Assembly (NCBI RefSeq): GCF_003597395.2 | Contig: NC_133769.1 | Span: forward strand, 177,828,678 to 177,892,677 | Length of the DNA: 64,000 bases | Source of the DNA: Chelonoidis abingdonii | Lineage: Eukaryota > Chordata > Testudines > Testudinidae | Direction: 5' to 3' | Shown here: in pieces, positions 53,921 through 64,000 of the stretch | Layout of the letters: every line of letters begins with the position of its first letter | Numbering within the stretch: position 1 is the first letter of the stretch | Program-made: the position numbers and the translations under genes | Notes under the pieces: generated by a model | What the model was told of the DNA's origin: nothing | Seen by the model: the letters and a program-made list of their open reading frames with translations, nothing else | Databases searched by the model: none

Positions 53921-54050
53921 GGGCTTGGCTACACTGGAGAGTTGCAGTGCTGGTGGTGGCGGCTTTACAGCGTTGCAACTCATTCACCGTCCACACTTGC
54001 AAGGCACATCCAGCACTGTATCTCCCTGGCTACAGCACTGGTTGTACACT
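53921..54050. mobile_element. Harbinger-like MITE fragment inside a LINE
   Basis: It begins GGGCTTGGCTACACTGGAGA, the usual terminus, and has inner 'gcagtgctgg' / 'ccagcactg' inverted words. The right terminus is shortened ('gttgtacact'). LINE text resumes with 'attttgcttcagtcttgac', which normally follows directly after 'gtcaaaaaggctgag'. Confidence 0.6.
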
Positions 54051-54443
54051 ATTTTGCTTCAGTCTTGACTAAAAAGGTTAATGGTGACCAGATACTCAAC
54101 ACAATATTAACAACAAGGTGAAAGGAACGCAAGCCAAGATAGGGAAAGAACAGGCTGAATACATCTAACTTATCTAAATATTCTTTAAGCCAGCAGGGCT
54201 TGATTAATTCATCCTAGGTACTTAAGGAATTAGCTGAAGCAATCTTGGAACAGTTAGCAATTTTTTAACCCCCAAGAACTCCTAGAAGATAGGCCAGGGC
54301 CCAGAGGATTGGAGAAATGCAAACTTTAAAAAGTGGAAACAAAGAGCAGCCAGCAAATTATAGACAAATCAGCCTAACTTTGATACCTAGAAAGATGCTG
54401 GAACAAATTATTAAACAATCAATCAATTTGTAAGCACCTAGAA

Positions 54444-54774
54444 CAGGGGTGGCCAAACTGTGGCTCGCGAGCCACATGCAGTTCTTTTACCATTCAAGTA
54501 CAGCTCGTGGAGCCCCCCCATACCACACCTACCAGACTGGGGGGGGGAAGCTCAGGACCTCTGCCTTGCAGTGGGGTGGTGGGGTAGGGGCTTCTGCCCA
54601 GAGGGGAGGGAGGTCTCAGGGTTTCAACCCTGCAGGGCGCACCTGCCAGGGTTCAGGGCTTCAGCAGGAGCAGGCTGAAGCCCCAATCCCAGCTCCCGGC
54701 AGATGTGCCCCAGCTCTCAACTTCTGATGATTGTCATATGTGGCTTGGAGAGCCAGTAAGTTTGGCCACTCCTG
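54444..54774. mobile_element. hAT (Charlie-like) element inside a LINE, 331 bp
   Basis: The left end is CAGGGGTGGCCAAACTGTGG and the right, read inward, CAGGAGTGGCCAAACTTACT. Flanks ACCTAGAA (54436-54443) and ACATAGAG (54775-54782) agree at 6 of 8. The core is GC-rich and non-coding. LINE text continues on both sides. Confidence 0.85.
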
Positions 54775-55990
54775 ACATAGAGAACAATAGACTGTAAGAA
54801 ATAGCCAGTGTGAATTTGTCAAGAACAAATCATGCCAAAGGAACCTAATTTTCTTTTACAGGGTTAGTGATCTACTGGATGGGAGAAGCTGTAAAAATAA
54901 TATATCTTGATTTTAATAAACCATTTGACAGTCCCACATGACATTCTCAAAAGCAAACTAGGGAAACACTATCTAGATGAAATTACTGTAAGGTGGGTGC
55001 ACAACTGGTTGAAAGACTATAGTCGAAGAGTAGTTAGCTATTAACCTGGAGAGCATATCTAGTCGGATACTACAGATGTCAGCCCTGGGTCTGGTACTAT
55101 TCAATATTTTCCATTAATGACTTGGATAATGGAGTGGAGAGTATGCTTATAAAACTTGCAGATGACACCAAGCTGAGAGGTTTCAAGCATTTTGGAGGAT
55201 GGGATTAGAATTCAAAATGACCTTGACAAATTGGAGAACTGATCTGAATTCAACAAGATGAAATTCAATAAAGACAAGTGCAAAGCACTTCACTTAAAAA
55301 GTAAAAATCAAATGCACAACTACAAAAATTATTATCCATCATACACTAGGGGTGTAGTACTGCTGAAAAGGATATTTGTTTTGTATTCAATTTCTAATCC
55401 ATTATAACCATGTGATGGAGCTACAAAAAAATATTCTGAGGTGTATTAACAGTAGTGTTTTATGCAAGACACAGAAGGTAGTTGTCTGCTCTACTTGGCA
55501 CTGATGGAGCACCGTGTCCAATTCTGGATGCAGTACTTTAGGAAAGATGTGGACAAAGTGGAGAGAGTCCAGAGAAAAGCACCAAAATAATAAAAGATTT
55601 AGAAAACCTGACTATGAAGAAAGGTTAAAAATCAGTCTTGAGGGGAAGAAGGGCTGAGGGGGGACCTGATAACCTTCAAATGTGTTAAGTGTTGTTACAA
55701 AAAGGATGGTCATCATACTGCATTTTTAGCTTTAAATAGATCAGTGAAATGCTGCAGTAGGTGCTTCCCATCCCCTTTGCATTATTACAAAGAGGATGGT
55801 CATCAATTATTCTCCAGGAGAAGTTCTAACAGGCTTAATCTGCAGTAACGAAGATTTAGATCACATATTAGGAAAAATTTCAGTACAAAGTATTCCCAAA
55901 TATTCAAAAGATTCTTATAGTTTTCAGCCAATTTTAGGGAAGAAGGTGGAAGAAGTATTTGCCTTTACTATTTGAGTCTTTAGATGTACC

Positions 55991-58029
55991 CAAACTGACC
56001 AATTCAGCTAGTGCACTAAAATGGTGGAAGGATGAACTAGCCACCTCTAGTAGGTACCTAAGGTCTCTGACAGGATTATATTTGGGGCAGCTAGCCTGGC
56101 CCACTGCTCAGACCACTTCAGCTACACTTCTATGTCTAGTGCACTAGCTCAATCGGAGCTTGCATGGGTATGTCCACCCAAGCTGGAAATTACACTTCCA
56201 ACATAATGTTTTAAAGGACTTCAGGAGTTAAGCTAACAACTGAAACACTTCCTTTTTGCCCATCAAGACAAGGCTCTGATCACTCTCCACCTCTGATTAT
56301 TGCTGAACCATCCTTCCCACAGACATTTCACTGAATTGAAATATATCTCTGGAGAGCCACTTTTTACTTTCAAAATGAACTAGATTTGCTCCAGTGTCTG
56401 CTGTTTCCAGTTACATTGTACCAAGCCGCACATGCTGAAGTGTGACCATCATTGGGAATGATTCCAGCAAACTAAGCCATTTGCCAAATGTAGTGCTTCC
56501 CTCTTAGAATATTAGCAGCACATCACTAGAAAGTGATAATTCAATACTTTGCCCTTCTATAACATCTTCCATTTCAAGATCTCAAAGCTTTTAAGTAAGC
56601 TCTTAGCAACATGTCTGAGGTACAGTGATCATCCTTAAGAAGTCAGCATTTGCAACAGTTTCTGGTATCTGAGATGCCAGCCATTCCCTGAAGATGGGAT
56701 AGAAGACAGATGCTTTTTAAGAGAGGTTTACAAAAAAATGACAAACAATTATCAAACTGGGATAATACAGACAAAGTGCCCAACACAAGATAATCTCAGC
56801 CACAAGAAATGTAGTCAGAAAAGGCATGATGCACTGGGAAACCCAGAAGGGTTTGTACAATATCCCTTTCCTCCCATATAGTGGCATGGTGAAGGCATCT
56901 GCCATGGGTTAGTGGCTACATGCTTTGAGTAGATGAACCGAGGAACATAGGCTAAGTGGCCTTGAGCAAGTGATTTGATGACAGCCAAAACAGAACCCTG
57001 ATCTCCTGACTCAGTCTCCTGCTTTAATCACATCCTTTCCTCAATATACATAGTGCCTTTCATCCCAAGTACTTTACAAACTATACATACATAGGAATCC
57101 CCATACCTGAAATACAGCCAGCATAGGTAGGGTGGGGGGATACACAGCCTGCTCGCAATGGCTAAGGAAAGTGGGCAACCCCCTACTCTTAATGAGGGCC
57201 ACTGAACTTTAAGCAGACACTTAAATTCTAGGTCCTAGTTGTGCCCATCCACAGTGAATTAGATGGAATGTAGGTACAAACTCAGCTTCCAGCCTAAGCC
57301 ATCATTAGTAGTCACAAAAGGCTGTCATTGCCTCAAACTGCTCTGATCTGCCCAGAAGATGCTATCCTGATAGGTGAAATTAAATTGCTTCATAGATTCA
57401 TAGCTTAAGGATTTCTTGCTTTTTTTCAGCGTCCATATATTTCTTGCCACAAAGACAGAGGCCTAAGAAATACTTGAGTGATTTGCTCTCCCTGCTGAAG
57501 GGATACAGCCTTGCTAGATCAAAAGCAGAGCTAATATTGTAAGTTATTTAGTGAGTCCAGTTTTGTGTACTGTCCCAGGTGGATTAACACCACATCCACG
57601 AGGGGCAGAGTCCCAAATGGAAAGCAGGCACATGCCTAGTTTTCATAGATCCTAAGGGCAGATGGTGCTTTTATTAATACTGTCATAGTTCAGGGGACCT
57701 GTTCTCCGTCTTTGGGGTCCCTTAAGGGCTCCCAGCTCCTCAGCTGTCACCTCACAGGTAGAGAGCTGCATCTCTCCACTCTCCTGACCAGATTTTTCCA
57801 GTCTGCAGTTCCCTGTCTACATGGATATCCTCAGCAAGCCAGACTGCCTAAAAGAAACTACACATGCTAAAAAGTTTGCCGGAGATCACTCCAACTCCCA
57901 ACCTCAAGCTCTAGGTGGTGTCAGTCCTTCAAAACCCATAACTGAGTTTCCCCCATGGTTACAAGTTCAGAACCATCTCAGATTCAGAACCAGAACCACC
58001 AGGAATAGTTATGATAATGATTGGAGATA
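55991..58029. other. Intergenic sequence with scattered old repeat scraps
   Basis: No gene is recognised. 56560-56595 ('tttcaagatctcaaagctttt') and 57040-57075 ('tgcctttcatcccaagtactttacaaact') resemble an ancient SINE/LINE2-like 3' end. 57388-57402 ('catagattcatagc') is a short CR1-like scrap. Confidence 0.4.
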
Positions 58030-58200
58030 TACCAATCTCCTAGAACTGGAAGGGACCTTGAAAGGTCATTGAGTCCAGCCCCCTGCCTTCACTAGCAGGA
58101 CCAATTTTTGCCCCAGATCCCTAATTGGCCCCCTCAAGGACTGAACTCACAACCCTGGGTTTAGCAGGCCAATGCTCAAACCACTGAGCTATCCCTATGC
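58030..58200 (-). repeat. tRNA-derived SINE with CR1-like tail (turtle Cry type)
   Basis: Read on the minus strand it begins with a tRNA-like head: the A box TAGCTCAGTGGTTTGAGC (58191-58174) and the B box GGTTGTGAGTTCAGTCC (58154-58138). The tail reads 'ggctggactcaatgacc', 'aaggtccctt' and 'ccagttctagg', resembling a CR1-type LINE 3' end. This head-and-tail form is typical of the pol III SINEs of turtles, which is the main reason for the organism guess. Confidence 0.8.
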
Positions 58201-58650
58201 CACCCCTGTCCCCCATCTTTTCTTTATATAGCTTGGGCTTTCGTTTATGGCCTCATGTAACAGGTGATCAGTAGACAATGGTTCGCTCCTCAGGGTATAG
58301 TTTCAAAAGATTCTGCGTTAACCAGAGGAAGGGAATTAGTATTCACCTCCCCCTAGATATTCCCTAGGAAAAAGCACATAACACTTTGTTACCACCCCGG
58401 CATAAGCCATTCATTTAATTCAATAAGGTCTCAAGGATATGGCAGGAAGTTGCCATATCCTTCACAAATCTCTCTGGTCAGAACTTTAAGCAGATCAGTT
58501 GATCTGTTTTGCCAAGTGCAACAATGACTGTTTGTTCAGTGGCAGGTTAGGGAGAACATTTTCTCTTCCAACAGGAGGCCAGTGTCTAATAGGATTGGTC
58601 TAGGTACTTTTCAAGACTGGTAAGAACAGCATTCTGCAAAGGCAGCTTCA

Positions 58651-58800
58651 TAGTGCGGTGAGCTAGTGGCACTGGGAACTGGAAGACCCGTCTCTTAGGT
58701 TCTTATTCTCAGCTCTGTTACTGACTTGCTAAGCGGCCTTGGGCAAGCCTTTTTACCCTTTCCTGCAGCTCTTCTAGGTTGATAAGGGAAGTATCACTTA
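58651..58800 (+). repeat. MIR SINE
   Basis: 'tagtgcggtgagctagtggcactgggaact', 'ctcagctctgttactgacttgct' and 'gaccttgggcaagcc'-like text (58735-58750) are the tRNA-like head and CORE region of a MIR element in sense orientation. Confidence 0.75.
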
Positions 58801-60965
58801 CCTGTCTCACAGGGGAATTGTGCAGCTTAATATTGGCAAAACATGCCAAGATCCCCTGGTGAAAGGTTCTCCAGCCATGCAATGTTCTGATATCGATGGC
58901 TTGTGTCAGATGAGTGGAAAATGTCATCTCTGTGTTGTCTCTAAGACGCAAGTGAGGCTTATGTATTTAAGTCTCCCTCCCCATCCCATCCACAACCAGA
59001 TACAACTTGTGCAACAGACCACAAGAGACAAATAATGGAAAAAAGTGTATTAAAATAGTCACAAGATTACAATAGAAAACATTAAAATCAGTCAAGAAAA
59101 ATTAACAGTATGATTTTAGTATCCAAATCAAAAGAATCGGTCCAAGCAAAGCACAAAGCACAGTTGCTATCCCTGGCTCTCCACAGCCTTAACTTTATAT
59201 AGTGAGGCCACGCAGTATATACCTGGCTCTCGCCCACAATAATTATACACCCATTTTATAGGTGTTTGTCCTGCTTCCTCCACCCCCAAAACCAGGCAGG
59301 ATACTGGTACGCTATCCTCTTAGTGAGGAGGGGGCTTTCCTCCACTGTTTAGGAAGATACTTTCCAAGTTAGAGGTCTGGAGGCACAAGAACCAAAAGCT
59401 CCTGTCTTCCTGCCCAAAGTGTCTCTAATATTACATTTTGCAGCTGCTTTGGAGTTGGGGGGAAAACCAGACTGCACAGCATATTCCCCCCAGAAGGCAG
59501 GAAACTTTATTCAACTTAAATTCCAGTTTTAGAAAGTGCAGAAATACCTTAAAAATAAAAGGGGTTGCTTGTGTTTGAGAGGGAGGAGAAGAAAAGCCTT
59601 AAAAAAAAAAAAAACACACCACCACACACAATGGAATAAAGTCTGAGCAAAGTAGTTTATGATTTAGGGATCTCCATCACTTAGTCTTGCCTCACATCAG
59701 GAGGCTGGATTTGATGACTTCTTGAGGTCCCATCCAGCCCAACATTTCTATGATTCGATGCATTCTGGTGGCCTTTATCATACAATGTGCCAAGACCTAG
59801 ATGCTGGTATGATGGGAAAATTACTGCAACCCTGGCAATGTAGATACTTCCCCAGATCTTTGACCACAGATTCATTTTCAGGAGGGAAACATACTCCTTT
59901 AACCTCCCCTCCCCACCACCATATACATAAGAGAAAAATCCTGGCTTTAAAGGTCCTAGACAGATACAAGAATAATGTAAACACCAAGCAAGGTTTAGAA
60001 CAGGTTCTGAGGCAATTATATTAGAGATCATATGGTTCTTCACCCTACCACCTCAACAGTCCACTCTCTAGGGAAACGAAGCCTTTAAGTTTCTCTCTAA
60101 CACACACACACACACGTTACAAGACAGATGGTTACCCAAACAACTCTGGAATATTAAAAGAAAATAAAAACCTACTTCCAGTTTCTCTAATCATAAACTG
60201 AAATGTCAGTAGAACTCTACAAAACACAGAGCATTCCAGGTATAGATTGGGCCTTATGCATCAGAGACCACTGCTACTGTGGGAACGCTCTCAATGTAAC
60301 AGCTCCTCCAAGCACCACCTAAAATCCCCTTGTCCTACCCCCTCAACCCTGGGTCATCTGCCCTGGAAAACTGCAGTCAAACACTGACCTATGCATGGAA
60401 AGGGGTGTTGGAGATAAGATGTGAAGAATACAGCTGCCAATTCATTCGCTGGACACCCAAGTTAGCAAGTAGCAACACCAGCCCTCTGGAGGCTGCACCT
60501 ATATGCTCATTTGCTGGCAGTCAACTAAGGGTTAAAAGTCCTCAATTGTTGAAACAGAATTTTGCTACTTTGCCAGCTTTTCAGTTCTAGCAAGAAGCAG
60601 CAGCATGTTTTCTGAGGGGAAGACAAGCAAAACAGAAGTGATACCATCCAAGTCTTGCTCTCAAAAAGGTGCCAGTTCCTGTAGCAGACAGAGCCAAAGC
60701 AGCAATCCCAAAGGGTATTTGTTTTTGTCTGCAGTGAGTACAAGGTCAGTTATAGTCAGGAGAACTCTTTCTCCCAACAAGTAGAAAACGTTATGTGGTA
60801 CTGACTCTAGTTTCTGTGCTATGACATATTACGCCCTGAGCAGTAAAGACAAGATTTATAAAGAATTTGCCATCCCAGATACAATGCAGTTCCCATGGAG
60901 CTCACCCCAGCTTGCTATTCAAGAGTTGCCTCCATTGTAACAGCCCTTGGAAAAACACAGCTGTC
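58801..60965. other. Intergenic sequence, possible 3' UTR of a convergent gene
   Basis: No exon is recognised. A CR1-like tail lies at 59660-59755 ('gaggctggatttgatgacttcttgaggtccc'). There is an A run at 59600-59614 and a (CA)n at about 60102-60115. A minus-strand AATAAA occurs at 59511-59506. Whether a 3' UTR is present cannot be told from the sequence alone. Confidence 0.35.
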
Positions 60966-61458
60966 TTAGGCTTGGCCTACACTTGGAGCACGTCTCCAGT
61001 ATGGGTACGATAGCGGCACAGCTCCAGTGCCTTAGTGCAGATGCTTCCTACATTGACAGAAGACAAACTGCACCTACACCAGGAGTTAGTTTGGCTTAAC
61101 TACAGCATTCAGGGCGATGAATTTTTCACACCTCTGATCAATGCAGTTAGGTCAATCTAAATCTGAAGTGCAGACCAGGGCTTAAAAGTTATGTCAGCAC
61201 AGCTATGTCAGTCAGGGATGCGAAAAACACCCCCCCAACCAACAAAGCTAAACTGACCTAAATGCCCACCCCCTACCCCTGTAGAGACAGCTACATTGAC
61301 ATATTAATGCTTTCATCGTTCAGGGAGGTGGTGTTTCTACACCAGCAGAAAAACCCTTCTATCAGCATAGGCTGTGCCTCCACGATAGGGTCATGCTGTC
61401 ATAGCTCTGCTGTTGTAGCTATGCTGGTATAGTCTCCATAGTGTAGACAAGCTCTGAA
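60966..61458. mobile_element. Harbinger-like MITE or two fused MITE halves
   Basis: The left text TTAGGCTTGGCCTACACTTGG and the right, read inward, CAGAGCTTGTCTACACTATGG are imperfect inverted ends. The interior holds Harbinger-like words ('gcagttaggtcaatctaaatc', 'agctacattgacat') and a second internal 'gcagaccagggctta' at about 61161, which looks like another terminus, so this may be a compound of two elements. Confidence 0.6.
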
Positions 61459-61547
61459 TAATTGACTGCAGTACAGAAAAAGGGTGGTGGGGAGGAGAAG
61501 AATGCAGCCAATTAATTCAATTTCACAGCTTCCAAAATGGACTAATA

Positions 61548-61763
61548 CAGTGGTTCTCAAACTTTTGTACTGGTGACCCCTTTTATACAGCAAGCCTCCG
61601 AGTGTGACCCCCCTCTGTATAAATTAAAAACACATATTTAACATCTCTATAAATGCTGGAGGCAAAGCGGGGTCTGGGATGGAGACTGACAGTTCAAAAC
61701 CCCCCCTGTAATAACCTTGTGACCCCCTGTGGAGTCTGGATCCCAAGTTTGAGAGCCCCTCTG
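61548..61763. mobile_element. hAT MITE, 216 bp
   Basis: The left end is CAGTGGTTCTCAAACTTTTG and the right, read inward, CAGAGGGGCTCTCAAACTTGG. CTAATA flanks both sides (61542-61547 and 61764-61769). Inner 'gtgacccc' blocks are present in inverted and direct form. It is non-coding. Confidence 0.78.
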
Positions 61764-61810
61764 CTAATACGATCAGACCATAGTCTGGGATTTCACTATA
61801 GCTTCATTCA

Positions 61811-62040
61811 GGGTATGTCTACACTTTATTCATTACAGTGGCACAGCTGCATCTGCACTGCTGTAGCGCTTCAGTGTAAACACTAGGTTCCTCTCATCAG
61901 CATAGGTAATCCACCTCCCCAAGAAGTGGTAGCTAAGTCAATGGAAGAACTCTGTCTGCACCAAGGGTTGGGTCAGCATAGCTACATCTCTCGAGGTGTG
62001 TGGATTTTTCACACCCTGAGAGACGTAGCTATGTCAAGGT
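61811..62040. mobile_element. Harbinger-like MITE, right end missing
   Basis: It starts CAGGGTATGTCTACACTTTA and continues with 'gtagcgcttcagtgtaaacac' and 'ttcacaccctgagagacgtagctatgtc'. The typical closing GTGTAGACCxxGCCC terminus is absent, so the element is truncated after about 62040. Confidence 0.6.
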
Positions 62041-63867
62041 AAATTCCTTTATAATTTTGATGGACAAGATCAACACTTATTTTTAAGCATCTTTTTCAAT
62101 TTTTATCCATTTAAATTTTCAAAGCTGCCCACAATTATGGGTTTTAAGCGTTTTTTCAGTTTAAACTTTCACAGTTGTGGGAAATTGAGGGAGGAAACAA
62201 TTTAATGACAGTAGATGCTGAGATTTTAAAAAAAAGTTAAAGCATTATAACCATTAGCACACAAACTGTCAACATCCTATGTCAAAATATACGAAGTATA
62301 TAGCCTTAAATCAAACTAATAAGTTCTCAAGCAGCATGTTTCTTACTTTGCCTACCTCTAAATTTCAATTATTGATGGAAATATTTATGCGTCAGTTTTG
62401 TGTGTATACAGTGAAATCAATGTTTATGGACATTTACCAATAAAAATCTAATCCTTCCAAGCCTAGTCACACAGTATCAACTGCTAGCCCCATCTCCATT
62501 TCAGTTTTTACACCTGTTTTACCCTGACAAGGGATTCTACTTATCCCTGAGCTGTGCTACAAGCCTGCCTTCTCCTACTTAGCACTAGGCATTCATCAGA
62601 TGTAGTCCTACACAGCACAAACTTCAGCAGGGCCAGAGATGGACAAGGGCAGCAAACCTGGAGGAATTTTAAAAGCCCTTTAAATTTTGTATTTCCTTTT
62701 AACTGACAAAGACCTGGCTTAGTGGCAGGGAATCAAGAGGAAACTCTGCATGCTCCATTGGCTAAAAGTACAGGTTTAAAACTGATCAGGTCTCTGGTCT
62801 GATCTCATTAGCTACAAGGCAATGAGAAACTCCTCTGAACTGAGTAAAACCTGAAGACAGCTCACTCAGTCAGAATCAATCCACTTCTATTAACACAGGT
62901 TACTGTTCCTGATAAACAAGCTTCAGAGTTAAGACAGATCAAGGGAAATAAGTTCAAAATAGTTTCAGTCCCATATAGCATCAAGTCTTTCTGGCTACAG
63001 CTTTAAGAGATAGAAGCCATCTACTTGAGCCATGGTATGTTGGTTACATTCCCATAAATGCAAAAGACGTCCCTAGTCAGGCTCAGACAAGATCTCAGAT
63101 CATGATGCCTGCAGTTCACTACACACAAGAGGCAGCTTGTTTCCTTCCAGAAGGACTCAATGAACCTTTGGAAAAAATAAGCAAGTGTTCATAAAGATAT
63201 AAGGGAAGAACAAAGAGGATCTAAAACCTTGAAATGAATCTCTCCAGTGTGGGTCTAGCTCACATGCCTTCAACTAGACTAAACAGGTCACAGGGGAGAT
63301 TCCCACAAGAGCAAGCTAGCCATAATGTCAGTGATACAGGTGGGGCTGCATGCTTTCTGCATTATTCAATTTTTCCTGTTCTAGCAGATCACAGGAGATG
63401 GGACTTTAAGAGTCAGTAACAGCGGAATCAAGGATGGCCCTGTCCTCTTATAGCAGCAGGCTTGTGATGGTCCCATTCATCACGCTTCTCCCCTTTACTC
63501 TAAACTAGCTTCAGGGAAAGACAGTATAGGCAGATTATTGCAAGTAAAGTTTTATCACTTTTCCTCTTCCACAAAGTGCAATGTCATCTCTCTCCAGAAG
63601 AGCCCCTGCTTCCTGCTACAAGTGGACAAACAACCCAGCAGGTTTCACTGGAAGAAGGTTGTCCCAGGGAAGGGCACATCAGGATCTAACTGAAGCAAGT
63701 TACCCAGATATGAAGCTTCCTAGACGTCCCCTTCGCTCACTTAGGAAAAGTTGGGTTTTATTTTCACTGCACAAACCCCACTGGGCCACAGTCCCTGTGT
63801 TCTAAGGGACTGGCTTTAAGCTCTAACAATACATGGGCTCAATACAGGAGTAACTATATGAAATTCT
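62041..63867. other. Unannotated right end of the window
   Basis: Mostly AT-rich, apparently unique sequence. The frames at 63234-63419 and 63581-63805 have no recognisable domain. Confidence 0.4.
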
Positions 63868-63945
63868 ATGGCCTATGATATACAGGAGGTCAGACTACAT
63901 GAGCTAATAATGGTCCCTTCTGGCCATAAAAATCTATTAATCTAT
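63868..63945 (+). repeat. CR1 3'-end fragment
   Basis: 'cctatgatatacaggaggtcagactacatg', 'agctaataatggtcccttctggccat' and 'aatctattaatctatgagc' are the last part of a CR1-type repeat, ending in the short terminal direct repeats. Confidence 0.65.
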
Positions 63946-64000
63946 GAGCAATGTCACCATTATATAAATTTAAAGTTCTCATACATTTAAAGGGGTAAAG

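Larger units (their letters stand above)
53640..55990 (+). repeat. CR1/L3-type LINE with two nested insertions
   Basis: Pieces of ORF2 run in order on +: a Lys/Arg-rich endonuclease-RT linker (53650-53920), ANYRPISLT-like text (54352-54385, in decayed form), YLDFNKPFD-like text near 54905, and then the 'SGVPQGSVLGP.LFNIF.NDLDN' and 'KLADDTKL' blocks near 55080-55180. The 3' part ('gtggagagagtccagagaaaagcacc', 'gaagaaaggttaaaaatcag') follows at 55555-55660. All of it is riddled with stops. A Harbinger MITE (53921-54050) and a hAT element (54444-54774) interrupt it. Confidence 0.75.

Noticed and set aside
1..64000. CRISPR arrays, operons, prokaryotic defence systems, phage genes
   Set aside because: The window is vertebrate nuclear DNA with spliced genes and amniote repeats. 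No regularly spaced direct repeats of CRISPR type were seen.

Overview
This is vertebrate nuclear DNA, most probably from a cryptodiran turtle or a close sauropsid relative. The assignment rests on the repeats (CR1/L3-type LINEs, a tRNA-headed SINE of the turtle Cry kind, a MIR, many hAT and Harbinger MITEs, a Gmr1-type gypsy element and a DIRS-like element), combined with the conserved head-to-head gene pair DCAF6/MPC2. It has no prokaryotic gene organisation. Most of the short open frames are chance frames or decayed transposon pieces.

Host genes: the window centres on MPC2 (mitochondrial pyruvate carrier 2). It lies on the + strand as five coding exons (19132-19234, 34457-34497, 38215-38299, 39625-39736, 40816-40873), which splice in phase to a 132-residue protein with a poly(A) signal at 41036. 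The first coding exon of DCAF6 lies divergently on the - strand (18276-18369). The two start codons are about 760 bp apart in a CpG-rich block with several YY1-like motifs and a CCAAT box, which looks like a shared bidirectional promoter. Window positions 1-18275 are therefore probably DCAF6 intron 1, and no further DCAF6 exon was recognised there.

Left flank (1-18 kb): a decayed BED-finger/hAT exon is followed by a nested block. A solo-LTR-like repeat (836 to about 6715) was invaded by a 3.9-kb Harbinger transposon (1377-5237, with both the SANT-type and the DDE-nuclease genes, both broken) and by an 0.8-kb hAT element with a perfect 8-bp target duplication (5878-6679). Further right are a minus-strand LINE split by a Harbinger MITE, a large fold-back element (14690-15140) and a small hAT MITE.

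MPC2 introns: intron 1 (15.2 kb) carries a hAT element nested in another hAT element, a mariner MITE, a tRNA-Arg-like pseudogene flanked by an 18-bp direct repeat, another G-rich hAT element, and a decayed DIRS-like tyrosine-recombinase retroelement (about 28960-32900), itself split by a mariner-like insertion. A hAT MITE with a perfect 8-bp duplication sits just before exon 2. Intron 2 holds an unrecognised exon-like frame on the - strand and a CR1/L3 remnant.

Right flank (41-64 kb): the main feature is a complete but inactive LTR retrotransposon (45758-52670). Its pol order is protease-integrase-RT-RNase H, the arrangement of the Gmr1 clade of Ty3/gypsy elements, whose gag is related to the SCAN domain. 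It is followed by a CR1/L3 LINE with two nested insertions, a SINE, a MIR and several MITEs. No confident host gene was found right of MPC2; two exon-like minus-strand frames are reported as candidates.
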